Part shown: positions 16,269 through 24,446 of the stretch, piece after piece | Layout: each line of letters begins with the position of its first letter | Numbering within the stretch: position 1 is the first letter of the stretch | From: Candidatus Rokuibacteriota bacterium | Lineage (GTDB): Bacteria > Methylomirabilota > Methylomirabilia > Rokubacteriales > CSP1-6 | Assembly: GCA_003220615.1 (NCBI GenBank) | Contig: QHTB01000133.1 | Coordinates: forward strand, 51,972 to 115,971 | Direction: 5' to 3' | DNA: 64,000 bases | Program-made: the position numbers and the translations under genes | The notes under the pieces: model-generated | The model's input: only the letters and a program-made list of their open reading frames with translations | The model's database searches: none | Told to the model about the DNA's origin: nothing

Positions 16269-17329
16269 CGCCGGGCTCGTACCACGTCCTCCAGTGCGCG
16301 CTCGAACCCGAGCACGGCCCGTTCCCAGGTGAACGTTCGAATGTGCCGGTGACCGGCCTCGGCCACCGCCTGCAAGCGTCGGCGATCGTCGAGCAGCGTC
16401 AGGATCGCGTCGGCGATGGCCTCGGCGTCCCGCGGCGGGACGACGAGGGCAGTTTCACCGGGAACGAGGTAGTCCTCGGTTCCCACGTTCGTCGTCACCA
16501 CCGCGCACCGGCACGCCATGGCCTCCATTGGCGGGAGCGGAAGCCCTTCGTGCCAGCTCGGATTGATCCAGATGTCGCAGCTCCCGTAGATCTTGCGCAG
16601 CTCGTCTTGTGGCGGGTCGTGGTGGTATTCGACGTCGGCGGGCGCTTCGATCCAGGGCCAGCCCTGGCCGAACATCACGAGGCGCACGCCCGGATATTTC
16701 TTCCGGACGAGCTCGACGGCGTGCAGGCCCTCGGTCGTCCCGCGCCACGTCGTGTCGCGGTACAGCATCCCGATGCGCGGCGGATCGTTGATCGCCCGGG
16801 CCTCGTGGTGGAACTGCTCGAAGTTGACCCCCTGCACCATCGGGCCCACCGGGTCCTGATCGAAACGGTCGCGCAGCAAGCGCTTCAGCCAGGACGAGAC
16901 CGCGAACTTGATCGCGGGGCCGCGGTACGTGGCCTCGACCTCCTCGCGCGCGCCGCCCCAGATCTCGTAGCCCTGGATGAAGTAGACCGGCACGCCCTTC
17001 CGCGGTCCGTACTGGGCCTGCGCCTCGGCGGTCCGCCAGTAGGTGGCGATCGTGACGTCGGCGTCGGGGACATGGCGCTCGGCGAGGCTGGGCACGATCT
17101 TGAGCGCCACGTCGAGGTCGAACCAGGCCACGCGGCGGTTGGCCAGCAGGTAGCGTCCGAGCGCGGCCAGTCGCTGGCGCGGCGAGCGACGCGGCGCCGG
17201 GCCCGGCCATTCGGTCGGAGCCACGATCGTGACGGCGTGGCCGCGAGCGCCGAGGCGATTGGCGTACTCGAAGATGATGCGGTTCCCGCCGCTGATGGCG
17301 AGCCCGGGCACCAGGAAGTTAATCCGCAC
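16265..17329 (-). CDS. Glycosyltransferase family 4
   Basis: 354 residues from GTG 17329, overlapping stop and start at 16265-16268 with the following GT2 gene. It contains INFLVPGLAISGGNRIIFEYANRL (GT4 opening with the GG acceptor loop), YFIQGYEIWGG, RIGMLYRDTTWRG and INPSWHEGLPLPPMEAMACR, whose EX7E pair lies near 257-265. The last motif is typical of rhamnosyl- and mannosyl-type GT4 enzymes of O-antigen clusters. Thirty-three bases separate it from the KdsC-like gene, so a new ribosome entry is needed here. Substrate unknown. Confidence 0.88.
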   Translation of the reverse strand: MRINFLVPGLAISGGNRIIFEYANRLGARGHAVTIVAPTEWPGPAPRRSPRQRLAALGRYLLANRRVAWFDLDVALKIVPSLAERHVPDADVTIATYWRTAEAQAQYGPRKGVPVYFIQGYEIWGGAREEVEATYRGPAIKFAVSSWLKRLLRDRFDQDPVGPMVQGVNFEQFHHEARAINDPPRIGMLYRDTTWRGTTEGLHAVELVRKKYPGVRLVMFGQGWPWIEAPADVEYHHDPPQDELRKIYGSCDIWINPSWHEGLPLPPMEAMACRCAVVTTNVGTEDYLVPGETALVVPPRDAEAIADAILTLLDDRRRLQAVAEAGHRHIRTFTWERAVLGFERALEDVVRARR

Positions 17330-17362
17330 GTGGCCTCGTCGCGGCCCCGATCGCCCCGGGCC

Positions 17363-17914
17363 TCATGCGGTCCCGCCGTGGTCGCGCACGTACGTGGACA
17401 GAACGTCGTTCCAGCGCCGCTGCGCGCGCAGGATGCGCTCGATGACCTCGCGGAAGACGCCGTGGCCGCCGGCGGCGCGCGTCACGAGCTGGGCGACGGC
17501 CTTGACCTCGTCGGCGGCGTCGGCGACGGCCACCGCCAGTCCCGCGCGCTGCAGCGCGGGAATGTCGAGGAGGTCGTCGCCGATGTAGGCGGCCGCCGTG
17601 CACGGCAGGTCGAACTGCGCGCACAGCGCCTCCAGCGCCTCGCCCTTGCGGCGGGCGCCGAGCACGACCACGTCCACCCCGAGCTTGTCACCGCGCGTCT
17701 TGGCGATCGGGCTGGTCTCGCCCGTGATCATGGCGGTCCGCAGCTTCGCCTGGCGGGCGAGCGCCACGGCCACGCCGTCTCGCGTGTGGAAGCTCTTCAG
17801 CTCGTCGCCGTGGTCGGACAGGATCATGCGGCCATCGGTGAGGACGCCGTCCACGTCAGTGACGACGAGACGAACGTGACGGGCTCGCGTCGTCCACGAT
17901 GGCGATCGCGTCAT
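17363..17914 (-). CDS. KdsC-like HAD phosphatase (KDO-8-phosphate phosphatase family)
   Basis: 183 residues from ATG 17914, whose ATGA overlaps the stop of the polymerase gene. VTDVDGVLTDG (near 18-28) is the HAD motif I with both aspartates, MITGETS is motif II, KGEALEALC holds the motif III lysine and YIGDDLLDIPAL is motif IV. This is the small C0-type HAD fold of KdsC and of the phosphatase part of acylneuraminate cytidylyltransferases. It would dephosphorylate a KDO-type or nonulosonate 9-phosphate sugar. No KdsA, KdsB or KdsD is in the window, so the substrate may be another keto-sugar phosphate. Confidence 0.85.
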   Translation of the reverse strand: MTRSPSWTTRARHVRLVVTDVDGVLTDGRMILSDHGDELKSFHTRDGVAVALARQAKLRTAMITGETSPIAKTRGDKLGVDVVVLGARRKGEALEALCAQFDLPCTAAAYIGDDLLDIPALQRAGLAVAVADAADEVKAVAQLVTRAAGGHGVFREVIERILRAQRRWNDVLSTYVRDHGGTA

Positions 17915-19317
17915 ACCGAGTACCTGAACGCGCGCACCGGGCCGGGCAGCGGAGCCTCGGCGTCCTTCGGCAGCGTGGGCAGGATGGCGACGATGCCGGC
18001 AAAGAACCAGAACGGCTCCATGATCCGGATGATGATGAAGGAGTTGGAGCCGATCGAATGGACGAGGAGGCCGATCGTGGCGGCCACGAATCCGATCGCC
18101 AGGCCTCGGTCCTCGGGATCCTCGAGCCGCCGCGCCGCGGTGAGGCCGACCCGGAACACCGCCCACAGCAGCGCCAGGAACACCACCAATCCGACCACCC
18201 CGGTCTCGACCAGCGTGCGGGCGTACTGGGCGTCGATGAATCGAAAGCCGGTGACGCCGTACCCGAACAGCGGGCGCTTGGTCCACGCCGCGAAGGCTTC
18301 CTGCATCGAGAGCAGGCGCTCGGACGTCGACGGGTCGAACGCGACCTGGCCCAGGCGCACCGTGGCCTGACCGCGCTCGGGCTGGAATGTATAAAGGATG
18401 CGCTTCTTGACGGGCTCCGGCACGGCCGTCGTGAGCACGATCGGCGAGACGAGCACCGCCAGGACCAGGGCCCCGACCATGAGCTTTCGACGGCTGGACA
18501 GCAGGGCGAGCATCCCGATCGACGGCAACAACGCCAGGTACGATGCCCGTGACAGTGTGAAGACGAAGGGAACCGCCATGAGCCCGATCACGCCGGCGGC
18601 CCACGCTCGCAGCTTCAGCCGGTTCGTCTCCAGACCGATGCCGCCGGCGATGGCCATCATCAGCAACAGATAGCCGCCGAACGTGTTCGGCTCCCCCGCT
18701 TCACCCTCGAAGGGCGCCGAGACCCGCTGCCCGCTCGGAATCTGGGCGGCGCCGATGATGCTCACCATCGCTGCCGTCGCGAAAGCCGCCATGATCAGGC
18801 GCCGGGCCTGCGCGCGGTCGCGGACGTTGTTGACGGTCATGTAGAACACGACGAAGTACTCGACGTACTTGAGCACGTACATGAAACCGACGGCGCTCTT
18901 GACCGTGTCCTGCAGGTAACCGAGCGCGGTCGACAGGAACGCGCTCAGGACATAGAAGAGGATCCACGGGTTGAGCGGCGTCTTGACGACGAGGCCGATC
19001 TCCTTGTTGACGGCGGTCTTCGCGAACCAGCTCAGCGCGATGGCGATGAGCAGGAGGTCTTCGAGGCGCACGACGATGGTGCGCCGCTCGGCCAGTCCAC
19101 CGCCGCCGAGGGCGAACTCGGGAGAGAGCAACATCGAGAAGAGCACCAGGTAGAGTCCGGCCTCCGTCTTGAGGAAGACGAACATGAACACGGCGAGCAC
19201 GCAGGCGGCGACGATGGCGTACTCGAACCGGGCGACCGTGATTCCCTGGGAGACCAGGAAGGTGGCCACCACCAGGAGCACGCCGAAGACGATGACGCGC
19301 AGGAGCGGATTGGCCAT
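17911..19317 (-). CDS. O-antigen ligase / Wzy-like polymerase family membrane protein
   Basis: 468 residues with about ten to twelve hydrophobic segments and a large loop near 300-345, the usual outline of the Wzy_C/WaaL family. Conserved-type pieces include EGEAGEPNTFGGYLLLMMAIAG and the periplasmic loop ERLLSMQEAFAAWTKRPLFGYGVTGF with DAQYARTLVETGVVGL; this GxGxxxF...(N/D)...E.G..G pattern is shared by bacterial polymerases and ligases. It would join repeat units or attach the polymer in the periplasm. Start ATG 19317 lies 22 bases after the kinase gene. Ligase and polymerase cannot be told apart from sequence alone. Confidence 0.87.
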   Translation of the reverse strand: MANPLLRVIVFGVLLVVATFLVSQGITVARFEYAIVAACVLAVFMFVFLKTEAGLYLVLFSMLLSPEFALGGGGLAERRTIVVRLEDLLLIAIALSWFAKTAVNKEIGLVVKTPLNPWILFYVLSAFLSTALGYLQDTVKSAVGFMYVLKYVEYFVVFYMTVNNVRDRAQARRLIMAAFATAAMVSIIGAAQIPSGQRVSAPFEGEAGEPNTFGGYLLLMMAIAGGIGLETNRLKLRAWAAGVIGLMAVPFVFTLSRASYLALLPSIGMLALLSSRRKLMVGALVLAVLVSPIVLTTAVPEPVKKRILYTFQPERGQATVRLGQVAFDPSTSERLLSMQEAFAAWTKRPLFGYGVTGFRFIDAQYARTLVETGVVGLVVFLALLWAVFRVGLTAARRLEDPEDRGLAIGFVAATIGLLVHSIGSNSFIIIRIMEPFWFFAGIVAILPTLPKDAEAPLPGPVRAFRYSV

Positions 19318-19339
19318 GATCGAGACGCGGTGGAGCGGC

Positions 19340-22300
19340 CTACCGGACCCGCACGACGCGGTTCGGTAGGCCCAGTCGGCTCAATTCCTCCGCCTTCTCC
19401 TCCGCCTCGGACCGCGAGGCGAAGTTGCCATGGCGGATGACAAATGTGACAGCCTCGCCAGCCTGCACGGCGACGCGGACCGGGTGCCCACGGCCGCGCA
19501 CACGCTCGGCCAGCTGAACGGCGCCGTGCAGCGGCAGCGGATCACCGACGCGCACCGTCAACGGCTCACCACCCCCGAGGATCATCCCTTCAGGAAACCC
19601 TTGCTCTCGCAGTGCCGTGACGAGCTGCTGAGCATCTCGGGCCGTCGGCACGCGCTCGATCAGCACGCCGTAGAGCGCGCCGCCCGTCTGCTGGCGGAAG
19701 CGGACGGTCTGATGACCGGCCTGGATCAACTGGCGCTCGACGCCCTCCGCTTCGCCGGCCGTGGGGAACGGCCCGAACTCGACGGCGAAGCGCTCGCCGG
19801 GTGGCGTCGCGGTCGCTGGCCGCGGTGCGACGGGCGCTGCCGCGCTGGACCTGGGCGGGCTCCCCGGCGTGGCGACCGCCGGTGTGGTCGCCGCCGACGT
19901 GATGACCGTCGGCGTGGTGGCCACTGACTCGTCCGCTGTGGCTGACTGCGTGCTCACGGCGGGAGGCGCGGCGAGCGGCGGGCTCGGAGGCGCCACGAGC
20001 GCCGGCGGGAGTGACGACTCGGTCGGCGACGTCGGAGCCGCCGTCGCGTCGCGGCCAGGAGTCACCTCGGCCGGCGCGTCGAGCTTCTTGCGGAGAATCT
20101 CGCGCGGCTGCAGGGCCGAACCGAACCATCCCGCCTTCCAGGCCAGAGCTGAGATCAGGGCGACGAGGCCCACCAGCAGCAGGACGCCGCCGATGACGTT
20201 GCGGTACTTTCGGCGGCTCTTCGTGCCGGTCGCGACCGTCGCGTCCATCGCCGTGTCGATCGGGAAGTCGTTGCTCTGCTCCGTCGGCACGGTGGGCGCC
20301 GTGGACGCGCGATTGTCGCCGCGGAACCGGCCGCGCACGGTATTCCAGATGCGCTCGAGGCGGCTCGGCGTGTTGTCGCCCGGCGTCTCCTCGCCGTAGT
20401 AGTGCGTGTAGGCGTAACCGGCGATCTCGGTCTGCACGTCGTTGAGCACGACGCCCCACACCTTCGCGCGGGCCGACTCCAGGTGTGCCTTGGCCCGCTT
20501 GAGCACGAGGCGTCCGACCTTGCCCGCCTGGTAGACGAGGATCACGCCGTCGACCTGCGCCGCGACGATCGCGGAGTCGGTGACGGGGAGCACGGGCGGC
20601 GTATCGATCAGGACGACGTCGTAGTCTTCGCGGACCTCGGTGAGGAGCTGGGCCATCGCGGGCGTCGACAACAGCTCCGACGGGTTGGCCGGGATGGGAC
20701 CGGACTCGAGGATGTGCAGATTGTCGAGGCCAGGCGAGGCCATGATGTCTTCCATCTCGAACCGGCCCATCAAGATGTCGGCGACCGTGCGGATGCAGTC
20801 CCGCCAGCGCGCGTTCCCGACCAGGACGTCGGACAATCCGGGCTCGCGCTCGATCCCGAAGAACCGGTGGATGCTCGGGCGCCTCAGGTTGGCGCCGATG
20901 AGCAGCGTGCGCTGACCGTTCTGGGCCATCGTGAGCGCCAGGTTCACGATGGTCGTCGTCTTGCCTTCCTGCAGGGTGGGGCTGGTGACGACGAGGATCT
21001 TGCCCTGCTTCTCCAGGCGCGTGAACTGGATGTTCGTGCGCAGGGTGCGGTAGGCCTCGGCCACCGGCGACTTGGGATCGAAGTGCGTGATGAGGAGCGC
21101 GTGGCTCTGGAGCGCCTCCGGCTCCATGTCGGCCAGCGCCGGCCGTCGCTCGACCAGGCGCTGCACCGTCTCACGCGCGTCGATGTGGGGCACGATACCG
21201 AGCACGGGCACCTGCAGATACGTCTCGACGTCCTCGATGGTCCCGATGGACGTGTCGAGCGTCTCCTGCACGAAGGCCAGGACGAGGCCGAGCATGAGGC
21301 CGACCAGCCCACCGACCACGACCGTATTGAACGTCTCGCCGCCGACCGGCGAGCCCGGCTCGGTGGCGGGCCGGACGATGCTGACCTCCTCCACGCCTTC
21401 CGATTCCTTGATCAATGCTTCTTGGTGCTTCGTCTTGAGCAGGGTGAGGAGGTCGTCGTTGACCTTCGCGTCGCGCTGCAACCGCTGCAAGCCGAGCTCG
21501 ATGGACGGCACCTCACGGTTTTTCTGGAGGAGCTCGCCCATCTGACGGTTGAGGATCTCCTCGCGACTGCGCAGCAGGGCGACCTGGGCGTTGACCTCGC
21601 GCCGCATCTCGCTGCGCACCTCGCGTAGCCGGTCGTCGAGCGCCTGCAGGCGGGGATGGCGATCCGTGACTTCCAGCGCCAGGTTGTTGCGCTCGAGCAG
21701 CAGCTCGACCTGCGTCGCCTGCAACCGCTGCAGCGCTGGGTTGGCGCTGTCCACGAAGACCCGCTCGGCGACGCTGGCGGCATCGTTGCGGGCCAGGCGC
21801 CCCTGGGTCATCTCGAGCTCGGTGCGCTGCTGCCGCGTCTTCTCGATGTCGCTGCGCAGCTGCGTGAAGAGCGAGAGGAGGACCGACGACTCGGCGCCCG
21901 GGGAGATGATGCGGTTGGCCTCGCGGAAGGCCCACACCTCTTCCTCGGCGCGCCGGACCCGCCCTTCGACCTCCTTCAACTGGGCTTCGATGAACTTGCG
22001 CGCCTCGGTGATGCGTCCGTTGCGCACGGAGCGGTTGTAGTCCCGATAGGCCTCGACGACCGTGTTGGCGAGGTCCCGCGCCTCGCGGGAATTGGTGGAC
22101 GTCGCGATCACTTCGAGGATGCTGGTGCTCGGCACCCGGCTCGTGCGGATCTTGCCGCCGATCGAGTCGAGGGCGGCCATGTACGACTTCGACTCCTGCA
22201 CGGCCTCACCGCGCGCGGTCTCGGGCAGCCGGCCGAGGCGGCGGGCGACCTCTTCGAGGATCGGGTAGCTCTTGAGCAGCGTCGCCTGCGTCTCGATGGA

Positions 22301-22516
22301 GTCGGCGCTGGTGTAGGAGAGGACTTCGACGAGCAGGCCGGACAGGGCGGTCGACTGTTCGAACTTGACCGCCGCCGTCGCCTCGTACACGGGAACTTTC
22401 TGGCGGGCGATCCAGAAGCTGAAGAGCGCGACGAGCACGGTGGACGCGAGGATGATGAAGCGGCGGCGCCGGACGATGAGCCAGTAGTCACGGAGGTTCA
22501 TCTCGTACTGCGCCAT
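19340..22516 (-). CDS. Wzz-BY-kinase (Wzc-like) with C-terminal TM, linker and SPOR-like domains
   Basis: 1058 residues, well above the ~720-800 usual for Wzc. ATG 22516 is preceded by GGAGGTGG. Order: N-terminal Wzz helix (MNLRDYWLIVRRRRF, TM 18-38), long coiled-coil periplasmic part (~150-400), second TM near 408-428, then a BY-kinase domain. That domain has LQEGKTTT (Walker A, ~515) and VVLIDTPPVL (Walker B, ~637), but LLIGANLRRP replaces the usual LLIDxDLRxP Walker A-prime. A tyrosine cluster YAYTHYY lies near 700-706. A third TM (VIGGVLLLVGLVALISALAW, ~777-796), a Pro/Ala/Thr linker and two SPOR-like repeats (~905-985 and ~1012-1058) follow. It would set chain length and regulate export; the tail could reach periplasmic glycan. 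Confidence 0.85.
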   Translation of the reverse strand: MAQYEMNLRDYWLIVRRRRFIILASTVLVALFSFWIARQKVPVYEATAAVKFEQSTALSGLLVEVLSYTSADSIETQATLLKSYPILEEVARRLGRLPETARGEAVQESKSYMAALDSIGGKIRTSRVPSTSILEVIATSTNSREARDLANTVVEAYRDYNRSVRNGRITEARKFIEAQLKEVEGRVRRAEEEVWAFREANRIISPGAESSVLLSLFTQLRSDIEKTRQQRTELEMTQGRLARNDAASVAERVFVDSANPALQRLQATQVELLLERNNLALEVTDRHPRLQALDDRLREVRSEMRREVNAQVALLRSREEILNRQMGELLQKNREVPSIELGLQRLQRDAKVNDDLLTLLKTKHQEALIKESEGVEEVSIVRPATEPGSPVGGETFNTVVVGGLVGLMLGLVLAFVQETLDTSIGTIEDVETYLQVPVLGIVPHIDARETVQRLVERRPALADMEPEALQSHALLITHFDPKSPVAEAYRTLRTNIQFTRLEKQGKILVVTSPTLQEGKTTTIVNLALTMAQNGQRTLLIGANLRRPSIHRFFGIEREPGLSDVLVGNARWRDCIRTVADILMGRFEMEDIMASPGLDNLHILESGPIPANPSELLSTPAMAQLLTEVREDYDVVLIDTPPVLPVTDSAIVAAQVDGVILVYQAGKVGRLVLKRAKAHLESARAKVWGVVLNDVQTEIAGYAYTHYYGEETPGDNTPSRLERIWNTVRGRFRGDNRASTAPTVPTEQSNDFPIDTAMDATVATGTKSRRKYRNVIGGVLLLVGLVALISALAWKAGWFGSALQPREILRKKLDAPAEVTPGRDATAAPTSPTESSLPPALVAPPSPPLAAPPAVSTQSATADESVATTPTVITSAATTPAVATPGSPPRSSAAAPVAPRPATATPPGERFAVEFGPFPTAGEAEGVERQLIQAGHQTVRFRQQTGGALYGVLIERVPTARDAQQLVTALREQGFPEGMILGGGEPLTVRVGDPLPLHGAVQLAERVRGRGHPVRVAVQAGEAVTFVIRHGNFASRSEAEEKAEELSRLGLPNRVVRVR

Positions 22517-22535
22517 TACCGCACCACCTCCAGCC

Positions 22536-23636
22536 TCATCGCGTCGCCTCCGAGACGGGACCGGTGATGTAGAGGAACGGCGCCTCCGAGAGATCGATCA
22601 TCTTGGGCGTGGCCAGGCGCTGTCCTTTGGCATCGTATACCTCGACCCGCGGACGTAGCGGATGATTTCGGTTCACCGCGATCACCCGCCCGACTTCACC
22701 GGTGTTCAGCCGCACGATCGTGCCGGGCGGGAAGACCGAGATCTCGCTGAGCAGCGCCTTGATGAGCGGCGGCGGAAACGATTCGTTCTTCGAGCGCACG
22801 ATCTCGCGCACGGCCTCGTGCGGCCGCAGCCCTGGACGCAGTGACGGCGGCGCCGTGAGCCCGGTGTAGGTGTCGACGAGACCCAGGATCTTCGAGTACG
22901 GATGCACATTGCCGCCGGCGAGGCCCTGCGGGAACCCCTGCCCCTGCTCGCGTTCGTGGTGTTGCAGCACCGCGTCCACGAGTCCCTCGAACGGCGGCGT
23001 CCAGCGCCGAACGATCTCGGCGCTGAGCCGGGGGTGCGAGCGATATTGCATCAGCTCCTCAGCACTCAGCGTGTCGAGCCGGCGCAGCATGGCCGCCGGG
23101 AGTTGCCACAGCCCCACGTCGATCAAACAACCGGCCAGCCCGAGCTGAACGAGGTGCGCGCGGTCGTATCCCACGTTGGCGCCGAGGCGAACGGCCAGGA
23201 TGGCAACGCACGCCTGGTGGAACGCGAGATAGTCGTGGCCGCCCGGCACGGTCGGCGCGTTGGCCGCCCAGAAGAGCTCACCCGAGGCCGCCAGTGAATC
23301 CACCACCCGGCCGACGAGGTGCATCAGCGCGTCCCACGACGGCGATTGCGCCGAGCGGACGCGATCGCGCACCGCCTCCAGCACGGTCTGCAGCTCGTCG
23401 AAGAGGGCGATCGCATCGGTCGGCGTCTCGGCCGAGGTCGGCGGCGCTTCCACGGGTGCCGCCGGGGCCTGACGCAGAGTGACGCGCGCGGCGGACCGGA
23501 CCTGGGCAGGCGGCTCAGGCGGCTTCCCTTCGGCGGCGGGCAGCGACGGCGCACGGGAAGCGGGCGGAGGCGCGGGCGGCGCCGAGGCCGGCGCGCCCGG
23601 CTTGGCGCCGCGGACGAGGTCGCTCATGCGCACCAT
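22536..23636 (-). CDS. Degenerate HD-GYP-like domain protein
   Basis: 366 residues; ATG 23636 shares a base with the ATPase stop. Residues 1-90 are Pro/Ala-rich and probably disordered. Residues ~130-270 follow the HD-GYP fold but with altered motifs: the metal-binding HDxGK is GCLIDVGLW near 170-178, while HHEREQGQGFPQG near 225-237 keeps the HHE and a GYP-like GFP. HPYSKILGLVDTYTGLT matches the downstream D-containing helix. A small C-terminal beta domain (PGTIVRLNTGEVGRVIAVN) follows, as in many HD-GYP proteins. With the HD pair lost, c-di-GMP hydrolysis is doubtful; binding or a structural role in control of polymer export is more likely. Confidence 0.75.
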   Translation of the reverse strand: MVRMSDLVRGAKPGAPASAPPAPPPASRAPSLPAAEGKPPEPPAQVRSAARVTLRQAPAAPVEAPPTSAETPTDAIALFDELQTVLEAVRDRVRSAQSPSWDALMHLVGRVVDSLAASGELFWAANAPTVPGGHDYLAFHQACVAILAVRLGANVGYDRAHLVQLGLAGCLIDVGLWQLPAAMLRRLDTLSAEELMQYRSHPRLSAEIVRRWTPPFEGLVDAVLQHHEREQGQGFPQGLAGGNVHPYSKILGLVDTYTGLTAPPSLRPGLRPHEAVREIVRSKNESFPPPLIKALLSEISVFPPGTIVRLNTGEVGRVIAVNRNHPLRPRVEVYDAKGQRLATPKMIDLSEAPFLYITGPVSEATR

Positions 23637-24442
23637 CAGCCGGCGCCCACCTTGTCCTTGATCACCTCGGCGATGATCCGCTCGTCGATCGTCGTGGCCT
23701 TCTTGGAGTAGCCGACCAGCAGGGCGATGTCGCAGATGTTGTTGATCTCCCGCGGCGTGCCCCGCGTGAAGTCGAAGATGAGCTTCACGGCCGCCTCGGT
23801 GAAGATCGGCCGCGATTGACCGGCCATCTGCAGGCGGTGGGCGATGTAGGCGGCGGAGTGCGCGTCGTCGAGCGTGTTGAGGTGATAGCGGATGGCGATC
23901 CGCTGGTCGAGGTGCTTGAGCCGCCGCACCTTCGCCGCCAGCTCGGGCGAGCCGATCAGCAGCAGCGTGACGAGGAAGCGGTCGTCGGTCTGGAAGTTGA
24001 GCAGCAGCCGCAGCTCCTCGAAGACGGCGTCGTCGTCGATGAGCTGCGCTTCGTCCACGATGATGACGGTGTCGCGCCCGGCCTGGAAGTTGCGAAAGAA
24101 GACGTCGTTGAGTTGATGGAGCAGGTCGGTCTTCGTCGTACCCTGCGACTCGATGCCGAGCTGGTAGAGCACTTCGCGCAGGAGATCGGTCGCTGTCCAG
24201 CTCGGGTTGGTCAGCAGCCCGATCTCGTAGCGCTCGGCTTCCACGCGCTGGATGAGCGCGCGCGAGAGCGTCGTCTTGCCGCAGCCGTACTCGCCGGTCA
24301 GCAGGGCGCAGCCCTTCCGCTGGCGCACCGCGTACATGAGACGGATCAGGGCCTCGTCGTGCTCCGGCGACAGATAGAAGAACTTCGGGTTCGGCGAGTT
24401 GTCGAAGGGTTGCTCTTTGAGGCCCCAGTACGTTTCGTACAT
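23636..24442 (-). CDS. ExeA/GspA-like AAA ATPase, similar to XrtA-associated ATPases
   Basis: 268 residues from ATG 24442, four bases after the Wza-like gene. The opening YWGLKEQPFDNSPNPKFFYLSPEHDEAL is characteristic of the ExeA/GspA and XrtA-associated ATPase group. Walker A GEYGCGKTT lies near 48-56 and Walker B VIIVDEAQLIDDD near 123-135; sensor-type IGSPEL and an arginine-rich C-terminal lid (GTPREINNICD) follow. In XrtA-type loci this gene stands beside Wza and tyrosine-kinase genes exactly as here, though no exosortase is visible in the window. It probably energises or assembles the export apparatus at the inner membrane. Confidence 0.88.
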   Translation of the reverse strand: MYETYWGLKEQPFDNSPNPKFFYLSPEHDEALIRLMYAVRQRKGCALLTGEYGCGKTTLSRALIQRVEAERYEIGLLTNPSWTATDLLREVLYQLGIESQGTTKTDLLHQLNDVFFRNFQAGRDTVIIVDEAQLIDDDAVFEELRLLLNFQTDDRFLVTLLLIGSPELAAKVRRLKHLDQRIAIRYHLNTLDDAHSAAYIAHRLQMAGQSRPIFTEAAVKLIFDFTRGTPREINNICDIALLVGYSKKATTIDERIIAEVIKDKVGAG

Positions 24443-24446
24443 GTCG

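Noticed and set aside
20402..21628. Long plus-strand reading frame opposite the tyrosine-kinase gene
   Set aside because: Composition (many Arg, His, Asp, Gly) is typical of an antisense shadow of a GC-rich gene; no domain recognised.
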